NCBI GenBank assembly: GCA_964478515.1
Contig: CAYZIL010000007.1
Span: 1 to 64,000, forward strand
Source: HGM13233 sp964478515
GTDB taxonomy: Bacteria; Bacillota; Clostridia; Oscillospirales; Ruminococcaceae
DNA: 64,000 nt
Direction: 5' to 3'
A program made the translations under genes and the position numbers. Position 1 is the stretch's first letter, and each line of letters opens with the position of its first letter. The notes beneath the pieces were generated by a model, which was not told the DNA's origin, made no database searches, and saw only the letters and a list, made by a program, of their open reading frames with translations. Shown one piece after another: positions 7,720-16,915 of this stretch.

Positions 7720-8601
7720 ATGAGCATACAGCTTATCGTAAGCGGGTTGTCGCTGGGCGCCATTTACGCGTTTATCGCGGTCGGTTTTGCAGTGGTGTTC
7801 AGTGTGCTCAAATTCAGCAACCTCGCCCACGGCGCCATGATAACCGCCTGCGCCTTTATCGGCTACTTTTTTCAAGCGTCGTTCGACAAGGCACCCCCGT
7901 TCATAGTGACGGTGCTTTTCACGGCGGTAATGGGCATGCTGCTGGCGCTTTTCATAGACACCGTCGCCTACCGGCGGCTGCGCAAGCACAACAGCCCGAA
8001 AATTTATTATTTTCTTGCCTCGTTCACTTTTTCAATATTCATTGAGGACCTGCTGGCGCTCAATTACGGGACCCAGTACTGGATATACCCGTCAATTTTC
8101 GAGCAGGCCAACTTTTACATTGGAAGTATTCGGTTCTCCAGCCTTGATATGACGATACTCGCCGTCTCGCTGGGACTGTTAGGCATACTCATTTATGTAA
8201 TGAACAAAACCAAACTCGGCCTTGCCATTCGCGCCGTCGCAATAAACCCCGACACCAGCAAGCTCATGGGCATAAACTCCGGTGTTGTAATAATGCTGGT
8301 GTTCGTCATAGCGGGTTTGCTCGCGGGCGTTTCCGGCGTGTTTTTCGGTCTTAAATATTCGGCTTACCCGACGCTGGGCTCGACCATGATGACCAAAGGA
8401 CTTATTGCCTCGGTCATAGGCGGTCTGGGTTCGCTGGGCGGCGCCATAATCGCCGCAATTCTGCTCGGCGTAGTGGAGATGATTCTCAACTACTATATCG
8501 GTGCCGTGGCGACGCCGGTCGTGTTGTTTGCGATAATGATCGTCTTCCTTTTCATCAAGCCGGACGGCATATACGGCAAGTTCGCCACCGAAAAGGTCTA
8601 A
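7720..8601 (+). CDS. Branched-chain-amino-acid-type ABC permease (LivH-like)
   Basis: 293 residues, about eight hydrophobic helices, no signal peptide. IQLIVSGLSLGAIYAFIAVG at the N-terminus and FSNLAHGAMI are typical LivH sequences; GLAIRAVAINPDTSKLMGIN carries the coupling-helix motif, with LGGAIIAAILLGVVE near the C-terminus. Forms the membrane channel with the LivM-like protein 15 nt downstream. Ribosome site AGGAG before the ATG. Confidence 0.92.
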   Translation: MSIQLIVSGLSLGAIYAFIAVGFAVVFSVLKFSNLAHGAMITACAFIGYFFQASFDKAPPFIVTVLFTAVMGMLLALFIDTVAYRRLRKHNSPKIYYFLASFTFSIFIEDLLALNYGTQYWIYPSIFEQANFYIGSIRFSSLDMTILAVSLGLLGILIYVMNKTKLGLAIRAVAINPDTSKLMGINSGVVIMLVFVIAGLLAGVSGVFFGLKYSAYPTLGSTMMTKGLIASVIGGLGSLGGAIIAAILLGVVEMILNYYIGAVATPVVLFAIMIVFLFIKPDGIYGKFATEKV

Positions 8602-8616
8602 GGAGGAAAAGAAACA

Positions 8617-9507
8617 ATGAGTCCATATCAAATTTCCCTCATCGTCATGGCCTGTACTTCGGTGGTAACGGTATGCGGCGTATTTATGATCACCGGCTTG
8701 TGCGGAATATTTTCGCTGGGTCAGGCGGCTTATATGTCCATATGCGCTTATGTCACCTTTGTACTTGCCAAGCTTTGGGACGTGCCGCTGCTGGTCACGG
8801 CGCTGCTGGGGCTGGCGCTGTGCGCAATAGTCTCGCTGCTGATAAGCTTCCCGATATTGAAACTGCGCGTCGACTACTTTGCACTGCTGTCGGTCGCGTT
8901 CAACTCAATGGTGCTGTCGGTGGTGCTGCTGCTGAGCGAATACACCAACGGTTCCATAGGTTATTCCAAAATACCGAAAGTAAAGCCGCTTTTGTGGCTG
9001 GCGCTGGGAATAGCGATACTTATAGTGTTTATGGTGCGCAACTTTAAATATTCCCGTTTCGGGCGCATGTGTATTGCGCTCAAGACCGACCCGATTGCCG
9101 CGCGCAGCTTCGGCATAGACGTGCAGCGACTGAAGATGAGCGTCTACGTTATCGCCTCGGTCATCGCCGGTATCGGCGGCATACTGTACGGACTGCGCAA
9201 CCGAGTTATAACGCCCGACGCGTTTGGCTGGTCGGCCTCGGCGGAGATGGAGATATTCCTCTTCTTCGGCGGCACCAACTCGCTGACCGGCGCGGTCATC
9301 TCGTCGGTGCTGCTCAAGCTCGCGCCGCAGTGGCTGCGCGGAGTTACAATTTTCGGTCAGAGCCTGCAGGAATACCGCACCTTCCTTTATTGCGCGCTGA
9401 TAATTCTCGTGCTTAATTTCCGCCCGAAGGGACTGCTGGGTGAAAAGGAACTCAACCCGCTGCAGCTCAAACAGCTGCTGCGCCGCCGCCGCAAGGAGGA
9501 CAAATGA
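8617..9507 (+). CDS. Branched-chain-amino-acid-type ABC permease (LivM-like)
   Basis: 296 residues. MITGLCGIFSLGQAAYMSICAY is the LivM-family signature (GQ...F/Y.GIGAY), and GRMCIALKTDPIAARSFGID is the cytoplasmic coupling motif. Ends FRPKGLLGEKE, as usual, plus a basic tail. Strong site AAGGAGGAAAAGAAACA before the ATG. Its stop codon overlaps the start of the first ATPase gene (ATGA type), so synthesis is coupled. Confidence 0.92.
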   Translation: MSPYQISLIVMACTSVVTVCGVFMITGLCGIFSLGQAAYMSICAYVTFVLAKLWDVPLLVTALLGLALCAIVSLLISFPILKLRVDYFALLSVAFNSMVLSVVLLLSEYTNGSIGYSKIPKVKPLLWLALGIAILIVFMVRNFKYSRFGRMCIALKTDPIAARSFGIDVQRLKMSVYVIASVIAGIGGILYGLRNRVITPDAFGWSASAEMEIFLFFGGTNSLTGAVISSVLLKLAPQWLRGVTIFGQSLQEYRTFLYCALIILVLNFRPKGLLGEKELNPLQLKQLLRRRRKEDK

Positions 9508-10280
9508 TGGCCGAAATAATTCTCAGCACCGACAAACTTAATAAAAACTTCGGCGGCGTCGTGGCCGTCAATGACTTCACTTTTTCAATAAACCAGGGCG
9601 ACATTAAGGCGATAATCGGACCCAACGGCGCCGGCAAGACGACCATATTCAATGTGCTGTCGAAAATATACGAACCCGACAGCGGCACAATTAACTTTGC
9701 CGGGGTCGACATAACCAAAAAGAGTCAAATCGAAGTCGCCCGCATGGGCATGGGCCGCACCTTTCAGAACACGCGCCTGTTTACCGGTCTGAGCGTAATT
9801 GACAACGTCAAAGCCGCAATCGACTGGAACGGCAAATATTCGATAGCCGAGGCCATGCTGCTGCTGCCCCGCCGCTGGAAGGCGGAAAAGCAGACAGAGG
9901 CGCGCGCCATGCAATGTCTTGAGCTGCTCAGCCTTGACCAGTATGCGAAAACCATGCCGGCCAACCTGCCTTACGGCATTCAGCGCCGCGTCGAAATAGC
10001 CCGCGCGCTCGTCGCCGACCCGAAAGTGCTCATGCTCGACGAGCCGGCGGCCGGTCTCAACCCCGAAGAGGTGTTCCAGCTCATCGACTTCATCAAAGAG
10101 ATACGCACCCACTACCCGCAGCTCGCGGTCATAGTCATTGAGCACCGCATGGACCTGGTCATGAACCTTTGCGAGTACATTTATGTTCAGGACTTTGGCA
10201 CCACCATAGCCGAGGGAGTTCCGGAAAAAATCCAGAACGACCCCAAGGTGCTCACCGCGTATCTGGGCGAGGAGGAATGA
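9504..10280 (+). CDS. ABC ATPase (LivG-like)
   Basis: 258 residues. Walker A GPNGAGKTT, LivG-specific MGMGRTFQNTRLF around the Q-loop, signature LPYGIQRRVEIARAL, Walker B VLMLDEPAAGLNPEE and switch His in VIVIEHRMD. The signature reads PYGIQRR instead of LSGGQQR, as in other LivG proteins. Starts at either of two adjacent ATGs (9504 or 9507); the second has the better spacing from AGGAGG. Confidence 0.93.
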   Translation: MMAEIILSTDKLNKNFGGVVAVNDFTFSINQGDIKAIIGPNGAGKTTIFNVLSKIYEPDSGTINFAGVDITKKSQIEVARMGMGRTFQNTRLFTGLSVIDNVKAAIDWNGKYSIAEAMLLLPRRWKAEKQTEARAMQCLELLSLDQYAKTMPANLPYGIQRRVEIARALVADPKVLMLDEPAAGLNPEEVFQLIDFIKEIRTHYPQLAVIVIEHRMDLVMNLCEYIYVQDFGTTIAEGVPEKIQNDPKVLTAYLGEEE

Positions 10281-10284
10281 GACA

Positions 10285-11007
10285 ATGAGTGACAATTTGC
10301 TGGAAATAAGGGACCTCCACGTCTGGTACGGCAACATGGAGGCGCTGCACGGCCTTGACTTTGACTTTGCCCGCGGCAAAATAACCGCCATAATCGGCTC
10401 GAACGGCGCCGGCAAGTCGACGACAATTAACGCCATTTCCGGAATGGTCAAGCGCAGCGGCACGTTCACGTTTGACGGCGAACCGCTGCAGACCCGCGCC
10501 GACAAAATAGTGCGCGAGGGTGTCGTGCAAGTTCCCGAGGGACGGCGCATTTTTGCCGGCCTTACAGTAGAGGAAAACCTGCGGTTGGGCGCGTACACAA
10601 TGCACGGCCAAAGGGGGCTTTCCGAGCGCATTGAAGAGCAATACGAACTTTTCCCGCGGCTGAAAGAGCGCTACAAACAGGACGCCGGCACGCTGTCCGG
10701 CGGCGAGCAGCAAATGCTGGCCGTCGCCCGCGGCATGATGGCGGAGCCGCAGCTGCTTATGCTCGACGAACCCTCGCTGGGACTCGCGCCGGTAATAGTT
10801 ACCGAGGTGTTCAACATTATCAAGCGGATTCGCGAGCGCGGTATAACCGTTATTCTCGTAGAGCAGAACGCCAAGAAGTCACTGAAAATATGTGATTTCT
10901 GCTACGTTATTGAAAACGGCCGCATACAGCTGTCGGGCAGCGGCGACGAATTGCTTCACAACCCGCAGGTTGCCGACGCCTATCTCGGCGCCAGCCACAG
11001 CAACTGA
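10285..11007 (+). CDS. ABC ATPase (LivF-like)
   Basis: 240 residues. Walker A GSNGAGKST, VPEGRRIFAGLTVEENL (the LivF hallmark), signature TLSGGEQQMLAVARGMM, Walker B LLMLDEPSLGLAP, and switch-region VEQN(A) in place of a His-loop, again typical of LivF. Four nucleotides after livG with AGGAGGAATGAGACA before the ATG. Completes the importer. Confidence 0.94.
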   Translation: MSDNLLEIRDLHVWYGNMEALHGLDFDFARGKITAIIGSNGAGKSTTINAISGMVKRSGTFTFDGEPLQTRADKIVREGVVQVPEGRRIFAGLTVEENLRLGAYTMHGQRGLSERIEEQYELFPRLKERYKQDAGTLSGGEQQMLAVARGMMAEPQLLMLDEPSLGLAPVIVTEVFNIIKRIRERGITVILVEQNAKKSLKICDFCYVIENGRIQLSGSGDELLHNPQVADAYLGASHSN

Positions 11008-11047
11008 AAACCGAATATTACTTATTTATAAAGGATGGGATTCTGAA

Positions 11048-11818
11048 TTGGAAACCAAAAGTTTTAATGCCGGTGAGTTGAGCGTACACGTATTTGACAC
11101 CCGCGACGCCATGGGCGCCGCCGCGGCTAAGGACGCCGCCGCTCGCATCAATAATGCCATTGCCAAAAAGGGGGAGGCAACTGTGGTTTTTGCCGCAGCG
11201 CCGTCGCAAAACGAGCTGCTCGCGCACCTGTGCGACGCTGACGTTGACTGGAGCAAAGTGCGCGCGCTGCACATGGACGAATATGTCGGACTTCCCGACG
11301 ACGCGCCGGCCGGTTTCGGCAATTTCCTTGACCGGGCTATTTTTAAGCAAAAACCCTTCAAAGAGGTCCATTATCTAAAGGGGAACGACGCCGCGGCGAC
11401 AGTCGCGCGCTACACTGAAATTCTCAAAAAGTATCCGCCCGACCTGGTGCTGTTGGGTGTGGGTGAAAACGGTCACCTGGCCTTCAACGACCCCAGCACC
11501 GCCGACTTTAACGACCCGGCCTATGTCAAAGAGGTAAAGCTTGAGGATATCTGCCGTATGCAGCAGGTCAACGACGGCTGCTTCGAAAAATTTGCGGATG
11601 TGCCCGAGACGGCTATCACACTGAGCATGAGCACCATAGCGCGCATACCAGAAACTATCACCGTGGTGCCCGGCAAGCTCAAGGCCAACGCCATTGACAA
11701 AATGCTGCACGGCCCTGTCAGCACCGCTTGTCCGGCAAGCATTCTGCGCGAGCACGCCGGCTCGGCAATGTATCTTGACGCCGACAGCGCCGCGCTGGCA
11801 CTGGCCAACGAGAAGTAA
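11048..11818 (+). CDS. NagB-like glucosamine-6-phosphate deaminase/isomerase family protein
   Basis: 256 residues from a TTG start at 11048, about a dozen bases after AAAGGA. No in-frame ATG fits the expected N-terminus, so TTG is preferred. HMDEYVGLP (Asp77, Glu78) corresponds to the ring-opening Asp72 region of E. coli NagB. GVGENGHLAFNDP places Asn141, His143 and Asp148 where NagB has the Asp141-His143-Glu148 triad, so two of three residues are substituted. The same GENGH form is seen in many NagB-like proteins of sugar operons. The family deaminates amino-sugar phosphates or isomerises them; related 6-phosphogluconolactonases share the fold. Its position between the importer and the creatininases suggests a cyclic or amino-sugar-like substrate, but activity is not assignable. 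Confidence 0.8.
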   Translation: METKSFNAGELSVHVFDTRDAMGAAAAKDAAARINNAIAKKGEATVVFAAAPSQNELLAHLCDADVDWSKVRALHMDEYVGLPDDAPAGFGNFLDRAIFKQKPFKEVHYLKGNDAAATVARYTEILKKYPPDLVLLGVGENGHLAFNDPSTADFNDPAYVKEVKLEDICRMQQVNDGCFEKFADVPETAITLSMSTIARIPETITVVPGKLKANAIDKMLHGPVSTACPASILREHAGSAMYLDADSAALALANEK

Positions 11819-11823
11819 ACGCC

Positions 11824-12570
11824 ATGTATTCTTATGAGCTGACGGCGGACGAGCTGACGGGGTTCGACCCCGACACCGCCATTATACCGGTTGGCTCGCT
11901 TGAGCAGCACGGGCCGCATCTGCCGCTGATGACCGACTGGGCAATAGCGGGCGAGATGGGCCGGCGGGTAGCGGAAAAGCTGGACGCTTTTCTGCTGCCG
12001 GCGCTGCCAATAAGCACCTGCCGCGAGCACATGGGCAAAAAGGGCAGTGTCTGGATGGAGCCGACCACGTTTTACGCAATGATGAGCGACATAATTCTGT
12101 CGCTGAAGACGCAGGGCTTTAAGAAGGTTGTCATTATTCAGTGCCACGGCGGTATATTCATAATGACGCCGCTGGTGCGGGACCTTAACGCCAGGTACAA
12201 CCCCGAGCTGATGGTCGCGGTCGTCGACGCTTCCTGCGCCGTGCCGGCGCTCAAGGCCGAAGGCACGCTGGAAAGCGACAACGAGATTCACGCCGGCGAA
12301 ATAGAGACTTCCAAAATGCTGGCAATTGCGCCGCAGACGGTGCACATGGACCGCGCTGTCGACTGTGTACCCAAAGTGCCGCGGCCCTATCTCAGCTACG
12401 GCAGCATTTTCCGTGCCTCGCCCGCCGGGGTGTGGGGCACGCCGAGCAGGGCGAGCGCCGCCAAGGGCGAGCGCATGCTGAAGCTGACGGCCGAGCTGAT
12501 GGTCAAGGAAGTCGACAAGATCTTCGCGTATATGTCCCAAAAGGAAAAATTCGGATACAGCGACTTCTGA
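11824..12570 (+). CDS. Creatininase family hydrolase, copy 1
   Basis: 248 residues, usual family length. Metal-ligand signature GSLEQHGPHLPLMTDW gives Glu27, His29 and Asp38; HGGI places His108, and HAGEIETS (156-163) carries the last Glu. These match the binuclear metal site of creatininase. The family includes creatinine amidohydrolase, FAPy deformylase, MftE peptidase, and the C-C hydrolase IolN that opens diketo-inositol in Thermotoga. With KDG kinase and KDPG aldolase downstream, an IolN-like ring opening is attractive but unproven. Six bases after the NagB-like gene, 14 before its paralogue. Confidence 0.88.
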   Translation: MYSYELTADELTGFDPDTAIIPVGSLEQHGPHLPLMTDWAIAGEMGRRVAEKLDAFLLPALPISTCREHMGKKGSVWMEPTTFYAMMSDIILSLKTQGFKKVVIIQCHGGIFIMTPLVRDLNARYNPELMVAVVDASCAVPALKAEGTLESDNEIHAGEIETSKMLAIAPQTVHMDRAVDCVPKVPRPYLSYGSIFRASPAGVWGTPSRASAAKGERMLKLTAELMVKEVDKIFAYMSQKEKFGYSDF

Positions 12571-12584
12571 AAGGAGCGCAAAAT

Positions 12585-13331
12585 ATGATCAGAGGATTCA
12601 ACGGCAGTATCAACGATATTGCCGGCTGCGAGCTGGCAATACTGTCAGTGGGCTCAATAGAGCAGCACGGGCCGCACCTGCCGGTAATTACCGACTGGGC
12701 AGTAGCCGACGCCATGGGCAAGGGCGTGGCGGAAAAGAGCGGCGGCATGTACATTCCGGCGCTGCCGATAAGCACCAACAAGGAAAACCGCGGCAAGCGC
12801 GGCTCTGTCGGTATGCCGTCAGACACCTTTTACCGGATGATAACCGACATCTGTCTCGACTTGAAAGCGCAGGGCTTCAAAAAAATAGGTATAATTACTA
12901 CCCACGGCGGCATTTTTGCAATGCGGCCGATAGTGCGCGAACTCAACGCCGCGCACAACCCCGACTTGATGGTCGCGCACCTCGACATGCTGGAGGTCTG
13001 CTGGCCCTGGTTTAAGAAAAAGGGCATTCTCGACACCGACACCGAGCTGCACTCGGGCGAGGGCGAAACGTCGCTGATGCTTTATTTGTACCCGCAGCTC
13101 GTCGACATGAGCAAGGCGGTCGACTTTGTGCCCGACGTCAAGCGCAGCGATTTGAGCTACGGCGGCTTTTTGCGCTACTGCCCGGACGGCGTCTGGGGCG
13201 AGGCGACCAAGGCCACGGCGGAAAAAGGGAAAAAGATGCTGGAATTTTCAATTGACGCCACCGTCGCTGAGATGGACAGGGTGTTCGGTTTAATGAGCAA
13301 CAAGCAGCCGATGAACGGCAGCTGGTTTTGA
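12585..13331 (+). CDS. Creatininase family hydrolase, copy 2
   Basis: 248 residues from the Met at 12585, with AAAGGAG upstream. Signature GSIEQHGPHLPVITDW supplies Glu26, His28 and Asp37, then THGGIFAM and HSGEGETSLML. Clearly a paralogue of the preceding gene (shared ALPIST, GFKK, HGGIF and VWG blocks) but diverged enough to suggest different roles or a mixed oligomer; creatininase is a hexamer. Tandem copies in one operon are unusual. The substrate is unknown. Confidence 0.88.
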   Translation: MIRGFNGSINDIAGCELAILSVGSIEQHGPHLPVITDWAVADAMGKGVAEKSGGMYIPALPISTNKENRGKRGSVGMPSDTFYRMITDICLDLKAQGFKKIGIITTHGGIFAMRPIVRELNAAHNPDLMVAHLDMLEVCWPWFKKKGILDTDTELHSGEGETSLMLYLYPQLVDMSKAVDFVPDVKRSDLSYGGFLRYCPDGVWGEATKATAEKGKKMLEFSIDATVAEMDRVFGLMSNKQPMNGSWF

Positions 13332-13346
13332 GCCACGGAGGAAACA

Positions 13347-14411
13347 ATGGACAGAAAACTAAAAGTACTGGTCGTCGGCGCCGCGTTCAGCGCCGACTTG
13401 CACATGGACGGCTATTCCCGCATTCTCGACAAGGTCGAAATAGCGGCCATAGTCGACAAGGACCTCAGCCGCATAAAAGCGCTGGCCGACCGCTACGGTA
13501 TTACCGGCTACGCGGCGTTCGACGACTACAAAACGGCAATAGAGCACACAGAATGCGACGTCGTCGACATCTGTATGCCCAACTTTTTGCACCACGACGT
13601 TGCCATGGCGGCGCTGGGCGCCGGCCGCAACATAATTTGTGAAAAGCCGCTCGCGACTACTGTTGCCGACGGCGAGGAAATGATAGCTCTGGCCGACAAA
13701 AAGGGCCTGCGCGTCTATTATGCCGAGGACTGGCTGGGCTCGCCGTCAATGAACAAAGCGCTGGAGATAGTCGAAAGCGGCAAGCTCGGCAAGCTGCTGT
13801 ATGTGCGCGCGCGCGAGTGCCACAACGGCTCGCACAGCCCCTTTGCGCAGAAAATTGCGCTGTGCGGCGGCGGCAGCATGATCCACCTTGGCGTGCATCC
13901 CGTCTGTTTTATGCTGGCACTCAAAAACAACGAGTGGAGCGAGCTGACGGCAATGACCTCCGGCGGGCTGGAAAACAACCTGCGCCACAAAGAGATGGAG
14001 GGCGAGGACTTCGGCGCTTGCATAATGAAGTTCAAGGACGGCACCTTTGCCGTACTTGAGGGCAACTACGTTACCGAAGGCGGTATGGAGGACTACATCG
14101 ACTTTTACTGCAGCGAGGGCTGCTTGCACGTCGACTTGACTTTTTCGAGCGCGCTGCGCGCTTACAGCGTCGCCGGGCTCGACTATACGGTTGAAAAAGC
14201 CGACGTCACCACCGGCTGGTCTCGTCCGGCTGTTGACGAAAAGTACAATCTCGGCTACGTCGCCGAAATTAACCACTTTGTCGATTGCGCCCGCGCTGAA
14301 AAAGACGCGCGCGTCGGCCTGCGCGGCCGGGACGGTCTTGAGGCGCTGCGCGTCGTCAACCTTATCTACCGCTCCAGCAAAGAGGGCATAAGCATAAAAA
14401 ACGACAAGTGA
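13347..14411 (+). CDS. Gfo/Idh/MocA family dehydrogenase
   Basis: 354 residues, full length. N-terminal Rossmann segment LKVLVVGAAFSADLHMDGY, the EKPLATT motif with the cofactor/substrate Lys, and GGSMIHLGVHPVCF with the catalytic His region. Members include inositol 2-dehydrogenase, glucose-fructose oxidoreductase and scyllo-inositol dehydrogenases. In this operon it is the likely entry oxidation, making a keto group next to which the creatininase-like enzymes could cleave. Start has CGGAGGAAACA. 15 nt after the second creatininase gene, 10 nt before the flavo-iron-sulfur fusion. Confidence 0.9.
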   Translation: MDRKLKVLVVGAAFSADLHMDGYSRILDKVEIAAIVDKDLSRIKALADRYGITGYAAFDDYKTAIEHTECDVVDICMPNFLHHDVAMAALGAGRNIICEKPLATTVADGEEMIALADKKGLRVYYAEDWLGSPSMNKALEIVESGKLGKLLYVRARECHNGSHSPFAQKIALCGGGSMIHLGVHPVCFMLALKNNEWSELTAMTSGGLENNLRHKEMEGEDFGACIMKFKDGTFAVLEGNYVTEGGMEDYIDFYCSEGCLHVDLTFSSALRAYSVAGLDYTVEKADVTTGWSRPAVDEKYNLGYVAEINHFVDCARAEKDARVGLRGRDGLEALRVVNLIYRSSKEGISIKNDK

Positions 14412-14421
14412 GGCGAGCAGA

Positions 14422-16902
14422 TTGAAAGATATTATCATTCCGGTCAAGGCCGGCGGGCTGACGTTCAAGAACCCGTTTTTCGTCGCCTCCGGGCCCACCA
14501 CGAAGACAGTACGCCAGCTTGAGCGCATTGAGCAGACCGGCTGGGCTGCGGCGAGCATAAAGCTGTCAATAGACCCCGCGCCCTATATAAACCGCAAACC
14601 GCGCTACGCGCTTTTCCCCGAATACAGCGCACTGGCGTTCACCACCGAAAAACGGCTTACCTTTGAGGAGGGGCTGCGCCTTATTGCCGAGAGCAAAAAG
14701 GTGCTCAGTGAGCTGCTGCTCATGGCCAATATCACCTATGCGGGCGACGCCGGCATACCCGGCTGGGTCAACATGGCGAAAAAGTTCGAGGACGTCGGCG
14801 CCGACATAATTGAGCTGAACATGTGCTGCCCCAATATGTCCTACAATGTCGAGCTGACCTCCGGCGGCAGCAAGTGCGCCGCCAAGCAGACAGGCGCCTC
14901 GCTGGGTCAGCAGGCCGACGTTGTCGCCGCCATAGTCGCGGCAATAAAAAAAGAGATAGACATCCCGCTGTTTGTTAAACTGACGCCGGAAGGCGGCCAG
15001 ATAGCCCACGTCGCCAAGGCGCTTTACGACGCCGGCGCCGACGCTGTCGGCACCACCGCCAACCGCCTGGGCATACCGCCCATAGACATAGACGAGCCCG
15101 AAAAGGCCATCTACCATTTGCAGGACGAAATCAGTATGTCCTGCTACTGTGGCGAGTGGTTAAAGCCGCTGTCGCAGCGCGACGTCTACGAAATACGCAA
15201 GGTCTGCGGTATGCAGCCCGCAGTTACCGGCGCCGGCGGCGTGCGCAACTGGCACGACGCCGTCGAACTGATAATGGCCGGCGCCAACCTGGTCGGCGTC
15301 TGTGCCGAAACGCTTATCAGCGGCTACGACATTGTCCGGCCGATGGTGGCGGGACTAAAAAATTTCATGGACGAACACAAATACAAGAGCATCAACGATT
15401 TTTGCGGCGTGATTGTGCCGGAAGTAAAGACCGCGCCCGAGGTGACGCTTTACAGCGGTTACGCGAAAATTAAGGAGCAGCCGCTGTACGGACCGTGTAA
15501 GTCGGTCTGCCCGCTACACCTGCCGGCGCAGGGTTTTGTGCAGATGGTCGCAAAGGGTAAGGACGAGGACGCCTACCGGCTGCTGACGGACGTCAGCCCG
15601 CTGAGCGCCGTCTGCTCGCGCGTGTGCGAAAGCCCCTGCGAGCTCGCGTGCACCCGCGGCCGCGCCGGTCGCCCGGTGCGCATTCGCGAAATAGAGCGCT
15701 ACATCACCGCAGCCGCCCGCGAAAAAGGATATGCACCCTCCTTTAAGGCCGGCGAGAGCTGCGGCAAAAAGGCCGCGGTGGCCGGCGCCGGTCCTGCCGG
15801 ACTGTCGGCGGCGGCGGAGCTTGTGAAACTGGGCTTCGACGTCACTGTGTTCGAGCGCGAAAAGGTCGCCGGCGGCTCGCTGCGCAAACTGCCCGCTTAC
15901 AAAATTGACGCGTCTGACATTGACGACGCCGAAAAGCAGCTGCGTGACGCCGGAGTTTGCTTTGAGTTCGGCAGCAGTTACGGCTGCGACGTCAGTGCCG
16001 ACTCGCTGCGCAAAGACGGCTTTGCGGCAGTGGTGGTCGCCACCGGTTGCGGCGAAAAGCTGTCAGAAAATAACATTGAAGGCGTTTGGGACGCCGGCGA
16101 ATACGTCGCCGCGGCAGTGGCCGGCAGCGCCCCGAAAGCAAAAAATATGCTGGTCGTCGGCAACAGCGAGCAGGCGGCGGACGCCGCGCGCTGCGCGCTG
16201 CGTTTTGGCTGCGAAAAGGTCGTGCTCGCGTGCGGCGCCCGCCCGTGCGAGGGCGCAAAAGCTGCCACCGCCGAGGGCGCGAAACTGCTCGAAGACGAGT
16301 TTGAAAGCTTTATCAGCGAGGACGAGCGTCTGAGCGGCGCCCGCTTTGTGCAAAAGCAGCTCGGCGCGCGCTATGCCGCCGACTTCGACTGTGCCGCCGT
16401 AGTTACGGCGCGCGCCGCGACAGCGGCGGAAGAAGGCGTTTTCAGCGCCGGCGCGGCCGCGGGCGAAAGCGACATGATCCACACGCTTGCGTCGGGACTC
16501 AAGGCCGCGCGCGCGGCGGCAAGCGCCGCCGGCGTCGCCGTTCCGGACGAGACTTTTGCCACCGTAAAAGCTGCCGATGTGCTCAAGCGCAGCGGCTGGC
16601 TGGGCGAGGATACGCCGCGCGCCGACAACGTGCTGACGCCGCCCGCCCAAAGACGCGACTTTGCCGGCTATACCCGCGTGCTCAGCGACAGCGAGGCGCG
16701 CGCCGAGGCGGCGCGCTGTCTCAACTGCGGCTGCTCCGAGGGCTGCCAGCTTTGCAAGACAATCTGCACCGACTTTGCGCCCTACGTCGCCGGCTGCGAC
16801 CGAATGGCGATAGACGAAAAGGAGTGCGTCGCTTGCGGCATGTGCTTTAACAGGTGCCCCAATAAAAACATTGAAATGATAAATACCGGTAAAAAGGTAT
16901 AG
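14422..16902 (+). CDS. PreA-like FMN domain fused to GltD/PreT-like FAD/NAD and 4Fe-4S domains
   Basis: 826 residues from a TTG start at 14422, after the stop of the previous gene. Residues 1-about 330 resemble dihydroorotate/dihydropyrimidine dehydrogenase (PreA): NMCCPNMS near 133-140, KLTPEGGQ, TGAGGV near 270. From about 358 a GltD-type N-terminal iron-sulfur region follows (CKSVCPLHLP, then CSRVCESPCELACTRG), the FAD site VAGAGPAGLSAAAEL near 455, an NAD(P) segment VVGNSEQAADAA near 577, and a C-terminal cluster with CLNCGC and CVACGMCFNRCPNKN near 802. All parts of dihydropyrimidine dehydrogenase are in one chain, but the FMN domain comes first, unlike mammalian DPD. The NAD(P) loop is weak (no GxGxxG). 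Probably reduces a double bond or oxidises an intermediate. Substrate unknown. Confidence 0.85.
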   Translation: MKDIIIPVKAGGLTFKNPFFVASGPTTKTVRQLERIEQTGWAAASIKLSIDPAPYINRKPRYALFPEYSALAFTTEKRLTFEEGLRLIAESKKVLSELLLMANITYAGDAGIPGWVNMAKKFEDVGADIIELNMCCPNMSYNVELTSGGSKCAAKQTGASLGQQADVVAAIVAAIKKEIDIPLFVKLTPEGGQIAHVAKALYDAGADAVGTTANRLGIPPIDIDEPEKAIYHLQDEISMSCYCGEWLKPLSQRDVYEIRKVCGMQPAVTGAGGVRNWHDAVELIMAGANLVGVCAETLISGYDIVRPMVAGLKNFMDEHKYKSINDFCGVIVPEVKTAPEVTLYSGYAKIKEQPLYGPCKSVCPLHLPAQGFVQMVAKGKDEDAYRLLTDVSPLSAVCSRVCESPCELACTRGRAGRPVRIREIERYITAAAREKGYAPSFKAGESCGKKAAVAGAGPAGLSAAAELVKLGFDVTVFEREKVAGGSLRKLPAYKIDASDIDDAEKQLRDAGVCFEFGSSYGCDVSADSLRKDGFAAVVVATGCGEKLSENNIEGVWDAGEYVAAAVAGSAPKAKNMLVVGNSEQAADAARCALRFGCEKVVLACGARPCEGAKAATAEGAKLLEDEFESFISEDERLSGARFVQKQLGARYAADFDCAAVVTARAATAAEEGVFSAGAAAGESDMIHTLASGLKAARAAASAAGVAVPDETFATVKAADVLKRSGWLGEDTPRADNVLTPPAQRRDFAGYTRVLSDSEARAEAARCLNCGCSEGCQLCKTICTDFAPYVAGCDRMAIDEKECVACGMCFNRCPNKNIEMINTGKKV

Positions 16903-16915
16903 GAGGGTTAATATC

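Noticed and set aside
11824..13331. MftE-type peptidase (mycofactocin) identity for the creatininases
   Set aside because: No mftA, mftC or other mycofactocin genes are nearby; the surroundings are sugar catabolism.
14422..16902. Glutamate synthase small subunit
   Set aside because: The GltD-like part is only the middle of the protein; the N-terminal FMN domain and the absence of gltB argue for a dihydropyrimidine-dehydrogenase-like enzyme.
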